NCBI GenBank assembly: GCA_963642885.1
Contig: CAVIJI010000003.1
Span: 28,534-92,533, forward strand
Length of the DNA: 64,000 nt
Reading direction: 5' to 3'
DNA from: UMGS1696 sp963642885
GTDB taxonomy: Bacteria; Bacillota; Clostridia; Oscillospirales; CAG-272
Shown here: positions 1-8,925 of the stretch, in pieces
Numbering within the stretch: position 1 is the stretch's first letter
Layout: each line of letters opens with the position of its first letter
The notes under the pieces: generated by a model
Seen by the model: only the letters and a program-made list of their open reading frames with translations
Told to the model about the DNA's origin: nothing
Database searches by the model: none
Made by a program: the position numbers and the translations under genes

Positions 1-930
1 TTCCTTATCATCGAGCAATGCTTTGACTTTTTCAAGAGCGGTTACGGTACGCTCATTCATAAAGCCTACTACCGGTAAATCGTTCTCATCTTTGACGGTG
101 TACAGTACACCGCAACCGACAAGCATAAATGATGGAGCTTCGTTTAGCAATCCGACGCGGTCGTTTCCGTCGATTTCACCGTCGCCGTTTAGATCTTGTG
201 AAACAGAATGTACACACTCAGCCATTTTGTCAACTGTCCACGAACCGTTAGATACAAGTTCATACGGACTGCTTAGTCCGTAATTTTCCCACATATCCTT
301 GTTGAAGGAGAAGAATCTCACACAGCCCGATGTCTTCATTGTAATATCGCCTGCCATCAGATACACGTGATTCGCAAGAGACATTTCCACAGCGGAATTC
401 TTATCCCACCAAGGCATATTTTCATCGAAATACGGCATTTCCCGCCAGTCGTAGAGATAATTATCCAATGCAATCGGAGCAAGCTGATTCATTTGCTCGA
501 GTATTACATCAAATTCTCCGCTCCCGCTCTGTATATCCGATGACGCAAACCAACGCGGGTCATCACTCGAAATCGGTTCGAGGGTGATGTCCAACATTTC
601 TTCAAGGAGAAGATTTCGGTGGAAGACGGTATCGTTAACAAGCTCGCCGTTCATTCCGTCTTCCGCAATGACATCCAAACAATTGTAGACATACGCACCG
701 TATCGATATAACGGTCTGAATGATTCACCGCCGAAGGTTTGTCCGTCGCATGACGGTTTCGGTCTGTTCGACTCTGTTTCACTTTCGGTTTCCGTCTCGG
801 TAACGGTTTCCGCTGTTTCCGCAACGGTATTTTGTGTTTCAGATTCTGTATTTTCGGTTTTATTGCCGCATCCGTACATTGGCGAGAGGCAGAGTGCGGC
901 GAGAATGAGTGCTAAAATGCGCTTTTTCAT
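1..930 (-). CDS. Extracellular solute-binding lipoprotein (3' end outside window)
   Basis: The frame is open from an ATG at 930 to the window edge, giving 310 residues without a stop. It begins with a lysine-start signal peptide ending in a lipobox-like MYGC (Cys about residue 25), followed by a Glu/Thr/Ser-rich linker of about 30 residues, so it should be a lipid-anchored surface protein. The body resembles the lipoprotein at 17703-19223: both carry a YEL-(M/V)-x-(N/S)-G-x-WT segment and an EF-hand-like loop (DLNGDGEIDGND here). These are features of family 1 sugar-binding proteins of ABC importers. The ATG follows GAAAGGAT at good spacing, 45 bases after the oxidoreductase at 976-2244, so the two are probably one operon. 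No permease is visible in the window part. Binding specificity is unknown. Confidence 0.8.
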   Translation of the reverse strand, partial: MKKRILALILAALCLSPMYGCGNKTENTESETQNTVAETAETVTETETESETESNRPKPSCDGQTFGGESFRPLYRYGAYVYNCLDVIAEDGMNGELVNDTVFHRNLLLEEMLDITLEPISSDDPRWFASSDIQSGSGEFDVILEQMNQLAPIALDNYLYDWREMPYFDENMPWWDKNSAVEMSLANHVYLMAGDITMKTSGCVRFFSFNKDMWENYGLSSPYELVSNGSWTVDKMAECVHSVSQDLNGDGEIDGNDRVGLLNEAPSFMLVGCGVLYTVKDENDLPVVGFMNERTVTALEKVKALLDDKE

Positions 931-975
931 CGTGATCTAATCCTTTCTCCATCGGTTCTGTGTGTTTAGTGACTT

Positions 976-2244
976 TTATTCCTGTTGTGTTGACAGCCAG
1001 AAGGCACGGTTCGCTTCAATCTGTTCCTGAGACGGCTGTCTCTCGGGATATGACGAGCATGGCAGCACTTGATCTCCCGCAACGGCAGGATTCGTGCATG
1101 CATTATCGTTTCTCCATGCGTCTCTTTCCTCGGGATTACGCAGATTCGGTACCTTCATAGGAATATTGCCTGCAAGTATCGAACGATGCGCAAGGATACC
1201 GCAAATACCCATATCGACCGCCTGATATACATCAATTGACCACTTTCCGTCCGGTTTACCGAGTATTTTCTCAATGAAGAAGTGAGTCGGATAGAAGTCA
1301 CTACCTCCGTGTGTCTGAACACTGGAATTATTCACAAGTTCAGTTGCCACAAATTTCTCGGGAGCATAGAAGGTATTCTCACCCTTACAGGGTTTACCGG
1401 GTGTTTCCTGATAAAGACGAACCTGGTCTCCGTTTGTGCCGCCTCCATGTGTGCCGAGATAACCCTTTGTCGCGTAAATCTTATACGCATTGTGTGCAGG
1501 TTCAAGCTTCAGCGGTCCGTGGAGACTTCTTACCATCGCTCCGTTGTCGAGTGTTACCATTTCTATTCCGCTTGCATGTCCTCCCGCATGTCCGAGCTTG
1601 TAAAATGCCTCTATCGGCGGGTTTTCAAAGCCTACTACCTGTACAGGACGATGTCCCGTAATCATCATAATCGGTCCGAGAGAATGCGTACAGTAGAAGG
1701 TCGGGCTGAGATGGTTACGCCAGTGATTCACGTCACCGCTGGTAAGCCAGAGCCAGCAGTACTCACAGTCATGTACGTATTCGCATTCCGCATATGTTAT
1801 ATCACCGATTGCACCTGTCTGATACTGTCTCCACATCTCGAATGTGAGATCCATGTAACAGTAATTCTCCGCATACGCATATACAAGTCCGGTCTTTTCA
1901 ACAGTTTCAATCAATTCAACCGCCTGTGCCATAGTTTCACAAGGCAGAACTTCACTCAAAACATGACGGCCCGCATTCAAACAGCGAATCGCAAAGGTCG
2001 CATGCTCTGTCGCATAATTGGCCAGCACGACAGCATCCATATCGTATGCGAGAAAGTCATCGAAATTCGTGAAGCATTCGATGTGTACTCCCGCCGCATC
2101 CGCATTTTTCTTTGCTTTACGAAGAAGCGGCTCGTATTTATCGCACACAGCCACTACTTCCGCATCGGGATGATGAAGAAGTATTTGAATCATTGCATCT
2201 CCACGGTCACCGCCGAATACACCTATTCGTAATTTTCTATCCAT
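976..2244 (-). CDS. Gfo/Idh/MocA-family oxidoreductase, atypical catalytic motif
   Basis: The N-terminal Rossmann fold starts LRIGVFGGDRGD and is followed by the C-terminal alpha/beta domain usual for this family, whose members oxidise or reduce sugars, inositols or their derivatives with NAD(P). I chose the ATG at 2244 because AGGAGA lies just upstream; an in-frame ATG at 2277 has no such site. The family's EKP motif, whose Lys is catalytic, is replaced by SEVLPCE (about residue 108), so the Lys is missing. It is probably cotranscribed with the solute-binding protein at 1-930 and diverges from the LacI-type regulator at 2431, which suggests a small sugar-responsive unit. Family call is firm; substrate and even activity are open. 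Confidence 0.85.
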   Translation of the reverse strand: MDRKLRIGVFGGDRGDAMIQILLHHPDAEVVAVCDKYEPLLRKAKKNADAAGVHIECFTNFDDFLAYDMDAVVLANYATEHATFAIRCLNAGRHVLSEVLPCETMAQAVELIETVEKTGLVYAYAENYCYMDLTFEMWRQYQTGAIGDITYAECEYVHDCEYCWLWLTSGDVNHWRNHLSPTFYCTHSLGPIMMITGHRPVQVVGFENPPIEAFYKLGHAGGHASGIEMVTLDNGAMVRSLHGPLKLEPAHNAYKIYATKGYLGTHGGGTNGDQVRLYQETPGKPCKGENTFYAPEKFVATELVNNSSVQTHGGSDFYPTHFFIEKILGKPDGKWSIDVYQAVDMGICGILAHRSILAGNIPMKVPNLRNPEERDAWRNDNACTNPAVAGDQVLPCSSYPERQPSQEQIEANRAFWLSTQQE

Positions 2245-2271
2245 TTTATATCTCCTATCCTGCAATCTATA

Positions 2272-2311
2272 TTGCATTCTTTTATAAAATATGCTATACT
2301 GATATCGATAT
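2272..2311 (+). promoter_or_regulatory. Sigma-A promoter of the LacI-type gene with adjacent palindrome
   Basis: TTGCAT (2272-2277), 17 bases, TATACT (2295-2300) on the plus strand. A perfect 10-base palindrome ATATCGATAT (2302-2311) begins just after the -10 box, a position where a repressor would block initiation. The match is visible; its use as an operator is inference. Confidence 0.5.
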
Positions 2312-2333
2312 TTTATTTCAAACTTACAATTAC

Positions 2334-2363
2334 ATTATACTAAATAACACAGTTCCATGTCAT
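2334..2363 (-). promoter_or_regulatory. Candidate promoter of the oxidoreductase/solute-binding operon
   Basis: On the minus strand ATGACA (2363-2358), 18 bases, TATAAT (2339-2334). It points at the oxidoreductase start at 2244 and lies back to back with the regulator promoter, so the palindrome at 2302-2311 would sit in its early transcribed region. Confidence 0.45.
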
Positions 2364-2430
2364 GTACCGAAACAACAAAATCACAAAGTGTTTTTTGTCA
2401 CATTTGTCCAAATATTGAAAAGGAATGCAT

Positions 2431-3432
2431 ATGAAAAATGATACGGTCACCGCACTTGCCGCATCGATGGGGCTTAGCAAAGCCACAGTCAGTCGTACGT
2501 TAAACCATTGCGGCGGTGTAGATACTGAAACACGTGAACGAATATTGGCGGCAGTCAACACTAACGAGAAACATGAGTGCGCAATATACAGCATTCTTCC
2601 CGACACTCCCGGTTATTTCTGGCAGGAAATGCGGCACGGTTTATCCGACGGTGAAGACAAAAGATATCCCATGAAATGCAACGTCTACTCGCGTTTACGT
2701 GATAATTTTTCAGTACATGCATATTTACGTGAATCCTCATGTGCACATGTTTTACTTATTGCCGCTTCGCTTACGCCGACGATTCGCGATATGCTGACTT
2801 CTTTCGCGACGGAACGTTTTGTTCTTCTGTTATCCGAAGATGACGGAATAATCACAAACGGATTTTATATCGGAAGTGATGCGGAGTCTGACGGATACGC
2901 AATGGCAGAAGTATATAAACGGCGACTGCGTGATTATATTCCGTTTCTTTTAACTATCTCCGCAGGTGAAAACAGAAATGTGGATCAACGTACATCCGGT
3001 TTTTTGCGATGTCTCTCCGAAAGCGGTCTTCCCGCACCTTATCGTGTGGAAATCCCGTCCGAATTTTTTACGCAATCCAAAACCTTTCACGCACGTATGG
3101 CGTCACTGCTGACACAAGTGCTTTCATCTCGAAATCTGCCCAATGATAAACCGTTTGCTTTCTATACTACATTCGGGTGCATAAATCTGCCGCTCGCCAT
3201 AGAAAAAGTGCGCTTTTCCGACGGAAGACGATTATCGGCAAGCTATACCATACTCGGTCATGATGTACCCTTAGTAAACGGAACTTTACCTAACGGTGTA
3301 TTCGCCGCATGTAACCAGGATGTCTATGCGGAAGGTTTACGTGCGATGGAGGCAGCAAATCACTACCTGATTTACAGAGAATATCCAGAACAAAAGCGGA
3401 TTTATATTCCCTCGATAATTACGGAACGCTGA
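2431..3432 (+). CDS. LacI-family transcriptional regulator
   Basis: The first 45 residues are a LacI-type helix-turn-helix with the signature LSKATVSRTLN followed by the hinge region VDTETRERILAAV. The remainder (about 280 residues) has the length of the periplasmic-binding-like sensor domain, though its sequence is divergent. Total 333 residues, the normal size. The second ATG (2431) is chosen because AGGA at 2421-2424 is six bases upstream; the ATG at 2425 touches it. It is divergent from the oxidoreductase and solute-binding genes and is the obvious candidate to control them. It is followed by a strong terminator, so it is probably monocistronic. The effector is not readable from the sequence. 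Confidence 0.88.
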   Translation: MKNDTVTALAASMGLSKATVSRTLNHCGGVDTETRERILAAVNTNEKHECAIYSILPDTPGYFWQEMRHGLSDGEDKRYPMKCNVYSRLRDNFSVHAYLRESSCAHVLLIAASLTPTIRDMLTSFATERFVLLLSEDDGIITNGFYIGSDAESDGYAMAEVYKRRLRDYIPFLLTISAGENRNVDQRTSGFLRCLSESGLPAPYRVEIPSEFFTQSKTFHARMASLLTQVLSSRNLPNDKPFAFYTTFGCINLPLAIEKVRFSDGRRLSASYTILGHDVPLVNGTLPNGVFAACNQDVYAEGLRAMEAANHYLIYREYPEQKRIYIPSIITER

Positions 3433-3539
3433 ATCAAATTCAAAATACGAACAATGATATATATGCATAATGCAATGAGGATATCTTTAATATATCTTTC
3501 TGAATTAAATCGAACAATCTTATGAAGCTGTACAACGTA

Positions 3540-3569
3540 AAAAAGGCATGACGTAAATCATGCCTTTTT
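3540..3569. terminator. Bidirectional intrinsic terminator
   Basis: Perfect 12-base stem (AAAAAGGCATGA / TCATGCCTTTTT) with a six-base loop and T-runs on both strands. It ends the LacI-type gene and the leftward oxidoreductase at 3635. Confidence 0.9.
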
Positions 3570-3634
3570 GCGTTATATGATAACCGATGCTATTTTTTTG
3601 ATATTTTTATCGAAAGCTAAAAATCACCGTTTCA

Positions 3635-4723
3635 TTAAATTTCGGGAATCTCTATCTTAATCTCTTCTTTTTCTCTTGCCGAAATAAGCATTGCATCTAT
3701 AATTGCCTGATTATAGATAATCTGGCTTGTCGGTATCGGCGCAGGACGATTATCCTTTATGGCATCAACGAAATCACGTACCTTCATCTGGAAAATATTG
3801 TAACCGGTAGTCTCAAGAGCAAGCGGAGTCGTAACAGGTTCGCCACACTGATCGTGCATGAGATAAAGTCCCGAGATACTTCCGTCGATTATGGAACCCC
3901 ACAGCGGATTCGGATTCGGTGCAGTTGCTTTCAAACCCGCATCGGTACCTAAAATTACAAAATCGGAGCATATATCCATGTGCATTGCCCACGCCATTCG
4001 GTAATCAAGGATAATATCACCTTCCAAACGGATGAATGCTGCCGAAAAATCATCTACCGAGAAGCGGTTTGCTTCGTTATAATACTTCGGATTCTTGCCG
4101 AAATAGTCGCTCGTGTACGCCGACACTGACAGCGGCTTCGGATAACCGATTGAGTTAAGCGACAAATCAAGCGAATAACAGCCGAGATCACCGATTGCGC
4201 CGAACACCGCTTTATCCTTATCGATGAATGTACTACCGGGAATTCCGCGGCGTCGGCTTCCTCCGATCTGGACGTAGTACACCTTACCGAGTTCTCCCGA
4301 TTCCACAATTCTCTTAATCTTTTTGCAGTTGTTGTTATAACGCGGTTGGAAACCGATAGTCAAAATCTTACCGCTCTTTTTCTCCGCGCGCATGATAGCA
4401 AGACCTTCATCCAAAGTGACGCACATCGGTTTCTCGAGCAGAACGTGCTTGCCCGATTCCAGTGCCGCAATCGCACATACTGCGTGCTGGCTGTTGTACG
4501 TACAAACCGACACCGCATCAATGTCATCACGTTTGCACAGTTCCTCGCATGATTCGTACGCAGCTGCATCAGTCCAACCGAATTCATCCAAGAATTTACG
4601 TGCCTTACCGGGAATAATGTCCGCACCCGCAACAACTTCCACATCGTCAAATGCCTTATACGCGCTCGCGTGTGCATGTGCTATTCCGCCCGTACCGATG
4701 ATACCTATACGCAATTTTTCCAT
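3635..4723 (-). CDS. Gfo/Idh/MocA-family oxidoreductase
   Basis: 362 residues, normal for the family. The Rossmann nucleotide-binding loop GIIGTGGIAHAH is at residues 7-18, and the canonical catalytic EKP motif (LLEKPMCV) is near residue 98. The C-terminal domain carries the typical GAIGDLGCYSLDL segment. GGAGGT upstream of the ATG fixes the start. It stands alone: the next leftward genes upstream (4883-6452) are 160 bases away and unrelated, and a strong terminator follows. It probably interconverts a sugar or cyclitol with its keto form using NAD(P)H. It is clearly related to the protein at 52682-53755 and more distantly to that at 976-2244. Confidence 0.88.
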   Translation of the reverse strand: MEKLRIGIIGTGGIAHAHASAYKAFDDVEVVAGADIIPGKARKFLDEFGWTDAAAYESCEELCKRDDIDAVSVCTYNSQHAVCAIAALESGKHVLLEKPMCVTLDEGLAIMRAEKKSGKILTIGFQPRYNNNCKKIKRIVESGELGKVYYVQIGGSRRRGIPGSTFIDKDKAVFGAIGDLGCYSLDLSLNSIGYPKPLSVSAYTSDYFGKNPKYYNEANRFSVDDFSAAFIRLEGDIILDYRMAWAMHMDICSDFVILGTDAGLKATAPNPNPLWGSIIDGSISGLYLMHDQCGEPVTTPLALETTGYNIFQMKVRDFVDAIKDNRPAPIPTSQIIYNQAIIDAMLISAREKEEIKIEIPEI

Positions 4724-4882
4724 AGCTACCTCCGTAAAAAAATATAGTTCATTAAAGCTTTCGCTTGATTTTTATACATACTCTGACTTATTCTTTTGTA
4801 GATATGTTACCACGAAGCAATGCAAATGTCAATACATCTTTGGTGATTATTTCATTTTCACTTTTATCAGCCAATGCCCCGT

Positions 4883-5281
4883 TCATTCGTGAAGATAAAT
4901 TCCTATCTTGATTTTAACCCAATTGCCTTTTATTTCTTTGTCGGAAATTTTTCCGAACAACAGCTTTCCCGCATCCATGAGACGAGAAAACACGGCATTG
5001 TCATCTTTTGGTACATATCCGATTTTTACACCGTCGCCGTTTTTTATTACTATAGCTTTGGGATCATAATAGTTATCAGGCTCACGGAAAAAATCCAATT
5101 TATCGTCTACACTGAGATACTGTGCCAATTCCTCTATACCCTCAATATGTGTTGTTCCCGCAACATATGTATCAAACAAAAAGATGTCACGTTCATACGG
5201 CTTCGGTATTATAAGTTCTCCGTTATTTCCGTGCAGCAAACCGACCAGTCCGCCTTTGTTGCTTTCTATGATACTGCTCAT
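4883..5281 (-). CDS. HIRAN-domain protein
   Basis: 132 residues forming essentially one HIRAN domain: a PKPYERDIFLFDTYVAG start, then the conserved core NYYDPKAIVI, KIGYVPKDDN and RLMDAGK. HIRAN domains in SWI/SNF helicases such as HLTF bind DNA ends; free-standing bacterial versions are of unknown function. The start is four bases after the stop of the J-domain-like gene at 5286, and its GAGGTGAT binding site overlaps that stop, so the two are translationally coupled. Not an ATPase or nuclease by itself. A DNA-end or stress sensor role would be inference. Confidence 0.82.
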   Translation of the reverse strand: MSSIIESNKGGLVGLLHGNNGELIIPKPYERDIFLFDTYVAGTTHIEGIEELAQYLSVDDKLDFFREPDNYYDPKAIVIKNGDGVKIGYVPKDDNAVFSRLMDAGKLLFGKISDKEIKGNWVKIKIGIYLHE

Positions 5282-5285
5282 ACTA

Positions 5286-6452
5286 TCACCTCAACATTTC
5301 TTGAATGCGTTTCTCATACAAACCATATATTTCTTTCAATTCATTTATTGTTTTCTCGAGTTCGGCTTTCTTCTCCGCTATCTGTTTCGGATCATCAACT
5401 AAATTCTTCATTGTGTACGGATATTGTTTTTTTATACTTTCGATTTGCTCTCGGATAAGTCCGAGATTTTTATCAAGCCGTTCTTTTTCTTTTTCGAGAA
5501 GGGAAAAAGCGTTTTCGTTATTATCTGGAATTACAGGTTCCGACGCCGTATCGTGAATCACACGAAGAGTGTCAAGATCACCTTTTTCGTACGCCTGAAC
5601 TGCGTTCTGAAACAGTCTGAGCTGAGCGGGTGTAACATTCGGATGCAAATCCGGATGGAGAGTTTTTACAATGCTTCTGTACAGTTTCTTAATTTCTTTT
5701 GTTTCTTCCTCTGAGAGAATGCGTCCTTTATTATACTCTATTGCTTTATTTACCCTGTCGATTTGCTCATCAAGTTTACGCTTGAATTCGATGAATTCTT
5801 CATCGAGCGTATCTTCGATAACGGACAACACTATTTTTTCCCGACGATTTTTCTTTGCTTGGATGATATCGATTTTTCGCTTCAGACGAAGTACTCCGCA
5901 ATTCATTTCAAATGCTTTACATTCAAGGTACCCGACAGCAAGCATGTAAGCACTTTCTATATTTTTACAGATTACAAATCTTAATTCATCTTTTTCAAGC
6001 AGTAATACGGATATTTCGGTACGCAGCTTTTCAACTTCGGCCTTTAATGCAATGAATTCGGGGAGAACGACAATTGTGTATTCATTTGTATTATTTTGCG
6101 TCTGTGCAAGTTCACTCAGTCGTGTTAGTGCGACAATAAACCACTGTCTGGTCTCAGGATTCGTGATTGATTCACCGTAGAACGCCCAATGGTTAAAATA
6201 ACGCCACCTCGAAAATACGGCAGAGCCGAGCAAGGGAATATCCGTTACACTGTCGATAATTTCCCTTAGGGCACCCAGATCATATGCTGCTTTTCCGTAT
6301 ATTTGACCAAATGCCTGACTGCAGTCCATCTTAAATCCGAGTGCGAAGCAATCCTCCGACATATTATCAAATTCACTCTCTGCAACATTATCGTCTTTGA
6401 ATTTTTCGCACCATTTAACAGCAAAATCGTAGATCTGTTTTAAATCATTCAT
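5286..6452 (-). CDS. J-domain-like coiled-coil protein
   Basis: 388 residues. The N-terminal part (about 1-130) is an unrecognised, mainly helical domain. It is followed by charged coiled-coil helices (about 130-260) and a J-domain-like segment (about 250-300) with the defining HPD tripeptide (KTLHPDLHP), then a second coiled coil to the end. J proteins stimulate Hsp70 (DnaK) ATPase; the zinc finger and Gly/Phe region of classical DnaJ are absent, so this would be a specialised co-chaperone. I used the internal ATG at 6452, preceded by GGAGG ten bases upstream, rather than a start at 6527 without a binding site. It heads a two-gene operon with the HIRAN gene. Function unknown. Confidence 0.72.
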   Translation of the reverse strand: MNDLKQIYDFAVKWCEKFKDDNVAESEFDNMSEDCFALGFKMDCSQAFGQIYGKAAYDLGALREIIDSVTDIPLLGSAVFSRWRYFNHWAFYGESITNPETRQWFIVALTRLSELAQTQNNTNEYTIVVLPEFIALKAEVEKLRTEISVLLLEKDELRFVICKNIESAYMLAVGYLECKAFEMNCGVLRLKRKIDIIQAKKNRREKIVLSVIEDTLDEEFIEFKRKLDEQIDRVNKAIEYNKGRILSEEETKEIKKLYRSIVKTLHPDLHPNVTPAQLRLFQNAVQAYEKGDLDTLRVIHDTASEPVIPDNNENAFSLLEKEKERLDKNLGLIREQIESIKKQYPYTMKNLVDDPKQIAEKKAELEKTINELKEIYGLYEKRIQEMLR

Positions 6453-6594
6453 CTGAGCCGAACCTCCGTATTTTTTTATTGTTTTCTTCCTTACTATATT
6501 TATACACGAATAATGAGATATTAGCAATACTTGATTCGATAATTATTGTAAATTCTATTCGAATCCGACGTATTTGGTATAAAAATTTTTTTGC

Positions 6595-6623
6595 TTGACA
6601 GAACTTGCTTTTCCTGCTATACT
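6595..6623 (+). promoter_or_regulatory. Near-consensus extended -10 sigma-A promoter
   Basis: TTGACA (6595-6600), 17 bases, TATACT (6618-6623) with TGC just before the -10 box. It drives the GH28-like lipoprotein gene starting at 6646, leaving a short leader. Confidence 0.85.
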
Positions 6624-6645
6624 CAACAAGAGGAGGATGATTATC

Positions 6646-8349
6646 ATGAAAACAAACGTCCTGCATATAATATTATTTACACTACTGCTCGGAGGAATAC
6701 TTATGACTGCATCTTGTAGGAAAAATACAGATGAAACACTTGAAGAAACCGTCGGTGAAACACAGGAAATCGCCGTAACAGATAACGACACCATTGAAAA
6801 CACGCTTACGGTATCGGGAGCCGATTATACCGACTATGTACCTGACTCACTGGAAGAATGGTTAGATGAAAACAGCGTGAACATGCAAAACGGTGCGAAC
6901 ACACGCCCCGGAATTATAGTTTCACCGTATTTTACTCTCACCGTCAACGGCACCGCTATACCGGTATTTACCGAAAAAACCACTCGCTCACCGCATTCTT
7001 TTGCGTACATTGATGTATCCGGTTATACCGACGGTGAAAGTCTCTCACTTGATGTTAACGTAACAACTCATACCGAACGTGAAAATCCCGTGGTGCTTCC
7101 CGAGAGTTCGGGAGTTTCCGCATCGGTGGACGGCAATAATGTACATGCCACAATCAATGATTTCGGCACATATACTTTTTCATTTGACAGAAAAAACGGA
7201 AAGGGCGGCTCTTCTTACCCCTTGACACTTATGGTTAAGCCTTCTGAAACACTCGATGTTCCCTCTGATTACAATCGAGTTGAGTACGAACCCGGCGAAT
7301 ATACCGGTGCCGAAACAATTCTCAACACACAGAATACTCTGTATTATTTCAAAAAAGGAACGTATGATATCGAATGTTTTTCGATCGAAGCCGACAATGT
7401 TATTCTTTATTTTGAACCGGGAACACTTTTGCGCGCACGCTTTCTGACATACAATACAGATGGTTCTCCTAAATACAGCAGTCTGTTCTCATCGTGGGGA
7501 CATAAAAACGTAACCATACTCGGACGTCCCGCACTCGACATTGCAATGAGGGACAGAGCCGGTGTTATTTTCTCCTTTGCTCGTATGGAAGACATGGAAT
7601 TCGCAGGATTTAATGTATGCAATTCCAATTCATGGACGTGCTGTTTTACAAACTGCAAAAATATTGTAATACGAGACCTCATTTTAATCGGATACCGCAC
7701 ATACTCTGACGGCGTAATGTTGTCGGACTGTGAAAACGCAAATGTGTCAGGTTGTTTTGTACGTACGGGTGACGATGCATTGGAGGTTAAATCCACTTCG
7801 GACGGAACTCTGCGCACAAAGAACGTTGTTTTCGAAAACAATGCCGTTTGGACTGATAAGGGTATTGCGTATGGTTGTGTATTTGAATCGAATTTCGACC
7901 AAAGCGCAGTCACCTGGCGCAACAACTCGGTAGGATTCGCACTCGCGGACTGGTCATCGCACTTAGGCTGCACTACGATCTCTATAGACGGCTCGAATCC
8001 TTCGGTTACGGACTCCGATATGCTGTTCGAGAATATCGAAATTTATGTAACACACTGTCCGCTCATTACGGTTTGTATGGAAAACGGCGGTACTGTTCGT
8101 GACATTACCTTCAAAAATATACACGCAAAGGAAGCCAAGCTGAATTCCGCCGTTTCCAAAAATTACATCGACTTAATCATCAAAAACTCGGACGGAGGCC
8201 CGATCAGTGACTTCACAATCGGTGACCTTTGGTTTGATGATATCTCATGGAACGAAACAACGTTAACGTCCGAAAATGCTTCGGAAGAAATACGTTTCAG
8301 TGTGCCGAAGGATTATCCGGTAAACAAGGACATTTTGCACGTACAATAA
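6646..8349 (+). CDS. GH28-like right-handed beta-helix lipoprotein
   Basis: 567 residues starting at the ATG nine bases after AGGAGG. The signal peptide ends in the lipobox MTASC, so the protein is predicted to be lipid-anchored outside the cell. Residues of about 230-540 show the repeating short strands of a parallel beta-helix. Within it, YSDGVML and RTGDDALEVK correspond to the (N)TDG and GDD segments that hold the catalytic aspartates of polygalacturonase-like (GH28) and dextranase-like enzymes. The HG and RIK motifs of true polygalacturonases are not evident, so the substrate may not be pectin. A 150-residue N-terminal beta-rich domain precedes the helix. It stands alone behind a strong promoter and is followed by a hairpin terminator. 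Confidence 0.72.
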   Translation: MKTNVLHIILFTLLLGGILMTASCRKNTDETLEETVGETQEIAVTDNDTIENTLTVSGADYTDYVPDSLEEWLDENSVNMQNGANTRPGIIVSPYFTLTVNGTAIPVFTEKTTRSPHSFAYIDVSGYTDGESLSLDVNVTTHTERENPVVLPESSGVSASVDGNNVHATINDFGTYTFSFDRKNGKGGSSYPLTLMVKPSETLDVPSDYNRVEYEPGEYTGAETILNTQNTLYYFKKGTYDIECFSIEADNVILYFEPGTLLRARFLTYNTDGSPKYSSLFSSWGHKNVTILGRPALDIAMRDRAGVIFSFARMEDMEFAGFNVCNSNSWTCCFTNCKNIVIRDLILIGYRTYSDGVMLSDCENANVSGCFVRTGDDALEVKSTSDGTLRTKNVVFENNAVWTDKGIAYGCVFESNFDQSAVTWRNNSVGFALADWSSHLGCTTISIDGSNPSVTDSDMLFENIEIYVTHCPLITVCMENGGTVRDITFKNIHAKEAKLNSAVSKNYIDLIIKNSDGGPISDFTIGDLWFDDISWNETTLTSENASEEIRFSVPKDYPVNKDILHVQ

Positions 8350-8449
8350 AAGATGACGGCAGCTAATCTCGATCTCGGCTTTGTTTGGAATACGGAATCT
8401 CACAACCGTATGTGATTGTCCTTGATTATTTTTACTGTTGCAATGCTTT

Positions 8450-8482
8450 ATACGCTCGTTCACGTAAAGTGAACGAGCGTAT
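8450..8482 (+). terminator. Intrinsic terminator after the GH28-like gene
   Basis: Perfect 14-base stem (ATACGCTCGTTCAC / GTGAACGAGCGTAT), loop GTAAA, then TTTTACTTTTT on the plus strand. The 100 bases between the stop at 8349 and the stem, and the stretch 8483-8572, show no other feature. Confidence 0.8.
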
Positions 8483-8572
8483 TTTACTTTTTGAAATTCA
8501 CGCTGTCTTTGCACAAGACGTATGTAAGCAAAAAAATGTGGTCGTAAACTATCAACCACACAGAATTACAGA

Positions 8573-8624
8573 TAAAAAAATCGAGTGTACCTGCAGCCAT
8601 TTAAAGACTGTACGAACACTCGAT
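8573..8624 (-). terminator. Intrinsic terminator of tRNA-Leu
   Basis: On the minus strand ATCGAGTGT (8624-8616) pairs with ACACTCGAT (8588-8580) around a 27-base loop, and is followed by a run of seven T. It begins six bases after the tRNA 3' end. Confidence 0.75.
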
Positions 8625-8629
8625 TATAA

Positions 8630-8713
8630 TGCGGGTAAAAGGACTTGAACCTTCACGAAGTTGCCCCCACAAGAACCTGAATCTTGCGCGTCTGCCAATT
8701 CCGCCACACCCGC
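8630..8713 (-). tRNA. tRNA-Leu (anticodon CAG)
   Basis: 84 bases on the minus strand. The acceptor stem is GCGGGTG / TACCCGC with discriminator A, and the D-arm region is GGCGGAATTGGCAGACGC. The anticodon stem is CAAGA / TCTTG around the loop TTCAGGT, giving anticodon CAG. A long variable arm (class II) and the T arm GGTTCAAGTCC follow. CCA is not encoded. It has its own consensus promoter and terminator, so it is a single transcription unit. Confidence 0.95.
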
Positions 8714-8739
8714 ATATGAGTCATACGCTCAGTGCTTCT

Positions 8740-8768
8740 ATTATACTCTTTTGCGTATATTTTGTCAA
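8740..8768 (-). promoter_or_regulatory. Consensus sigma-A promoter of tRNA-Leu
   Basis: On the minus strand TTGACA (8768-8763), 17 bases, TATAAT (8745-8740): a perfect match in both hexamers and spacing, as expected for a stable RNA gene. The tRNA begins 27 bases downstream. Confidence 0.9.
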
Positions 8769-8925
8769 TAGCTGACGGAAAAATTTTTTATCGGTAAATT
8801 TCGCAGTGAATTTTCGGTGTATATCACGGTGTATTGTTCTTTTATGCTGTTTTCGCACGGACACCATAAGTCTACCTCATCAAAGAATAATCATGTTTAT
8901 TGTCGAATTTCTCACAGTTTCCCCA

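Noticed and set aside
1282..2232. 316-codon plus-strand open frame opposite the oxidoreductase
   Set aside because: It is the antisense shadow of a clear Gfo/Idh/MocA gene, has no ribosome binding site and its translation is Cys/His/Arg-rich with no fold signature.
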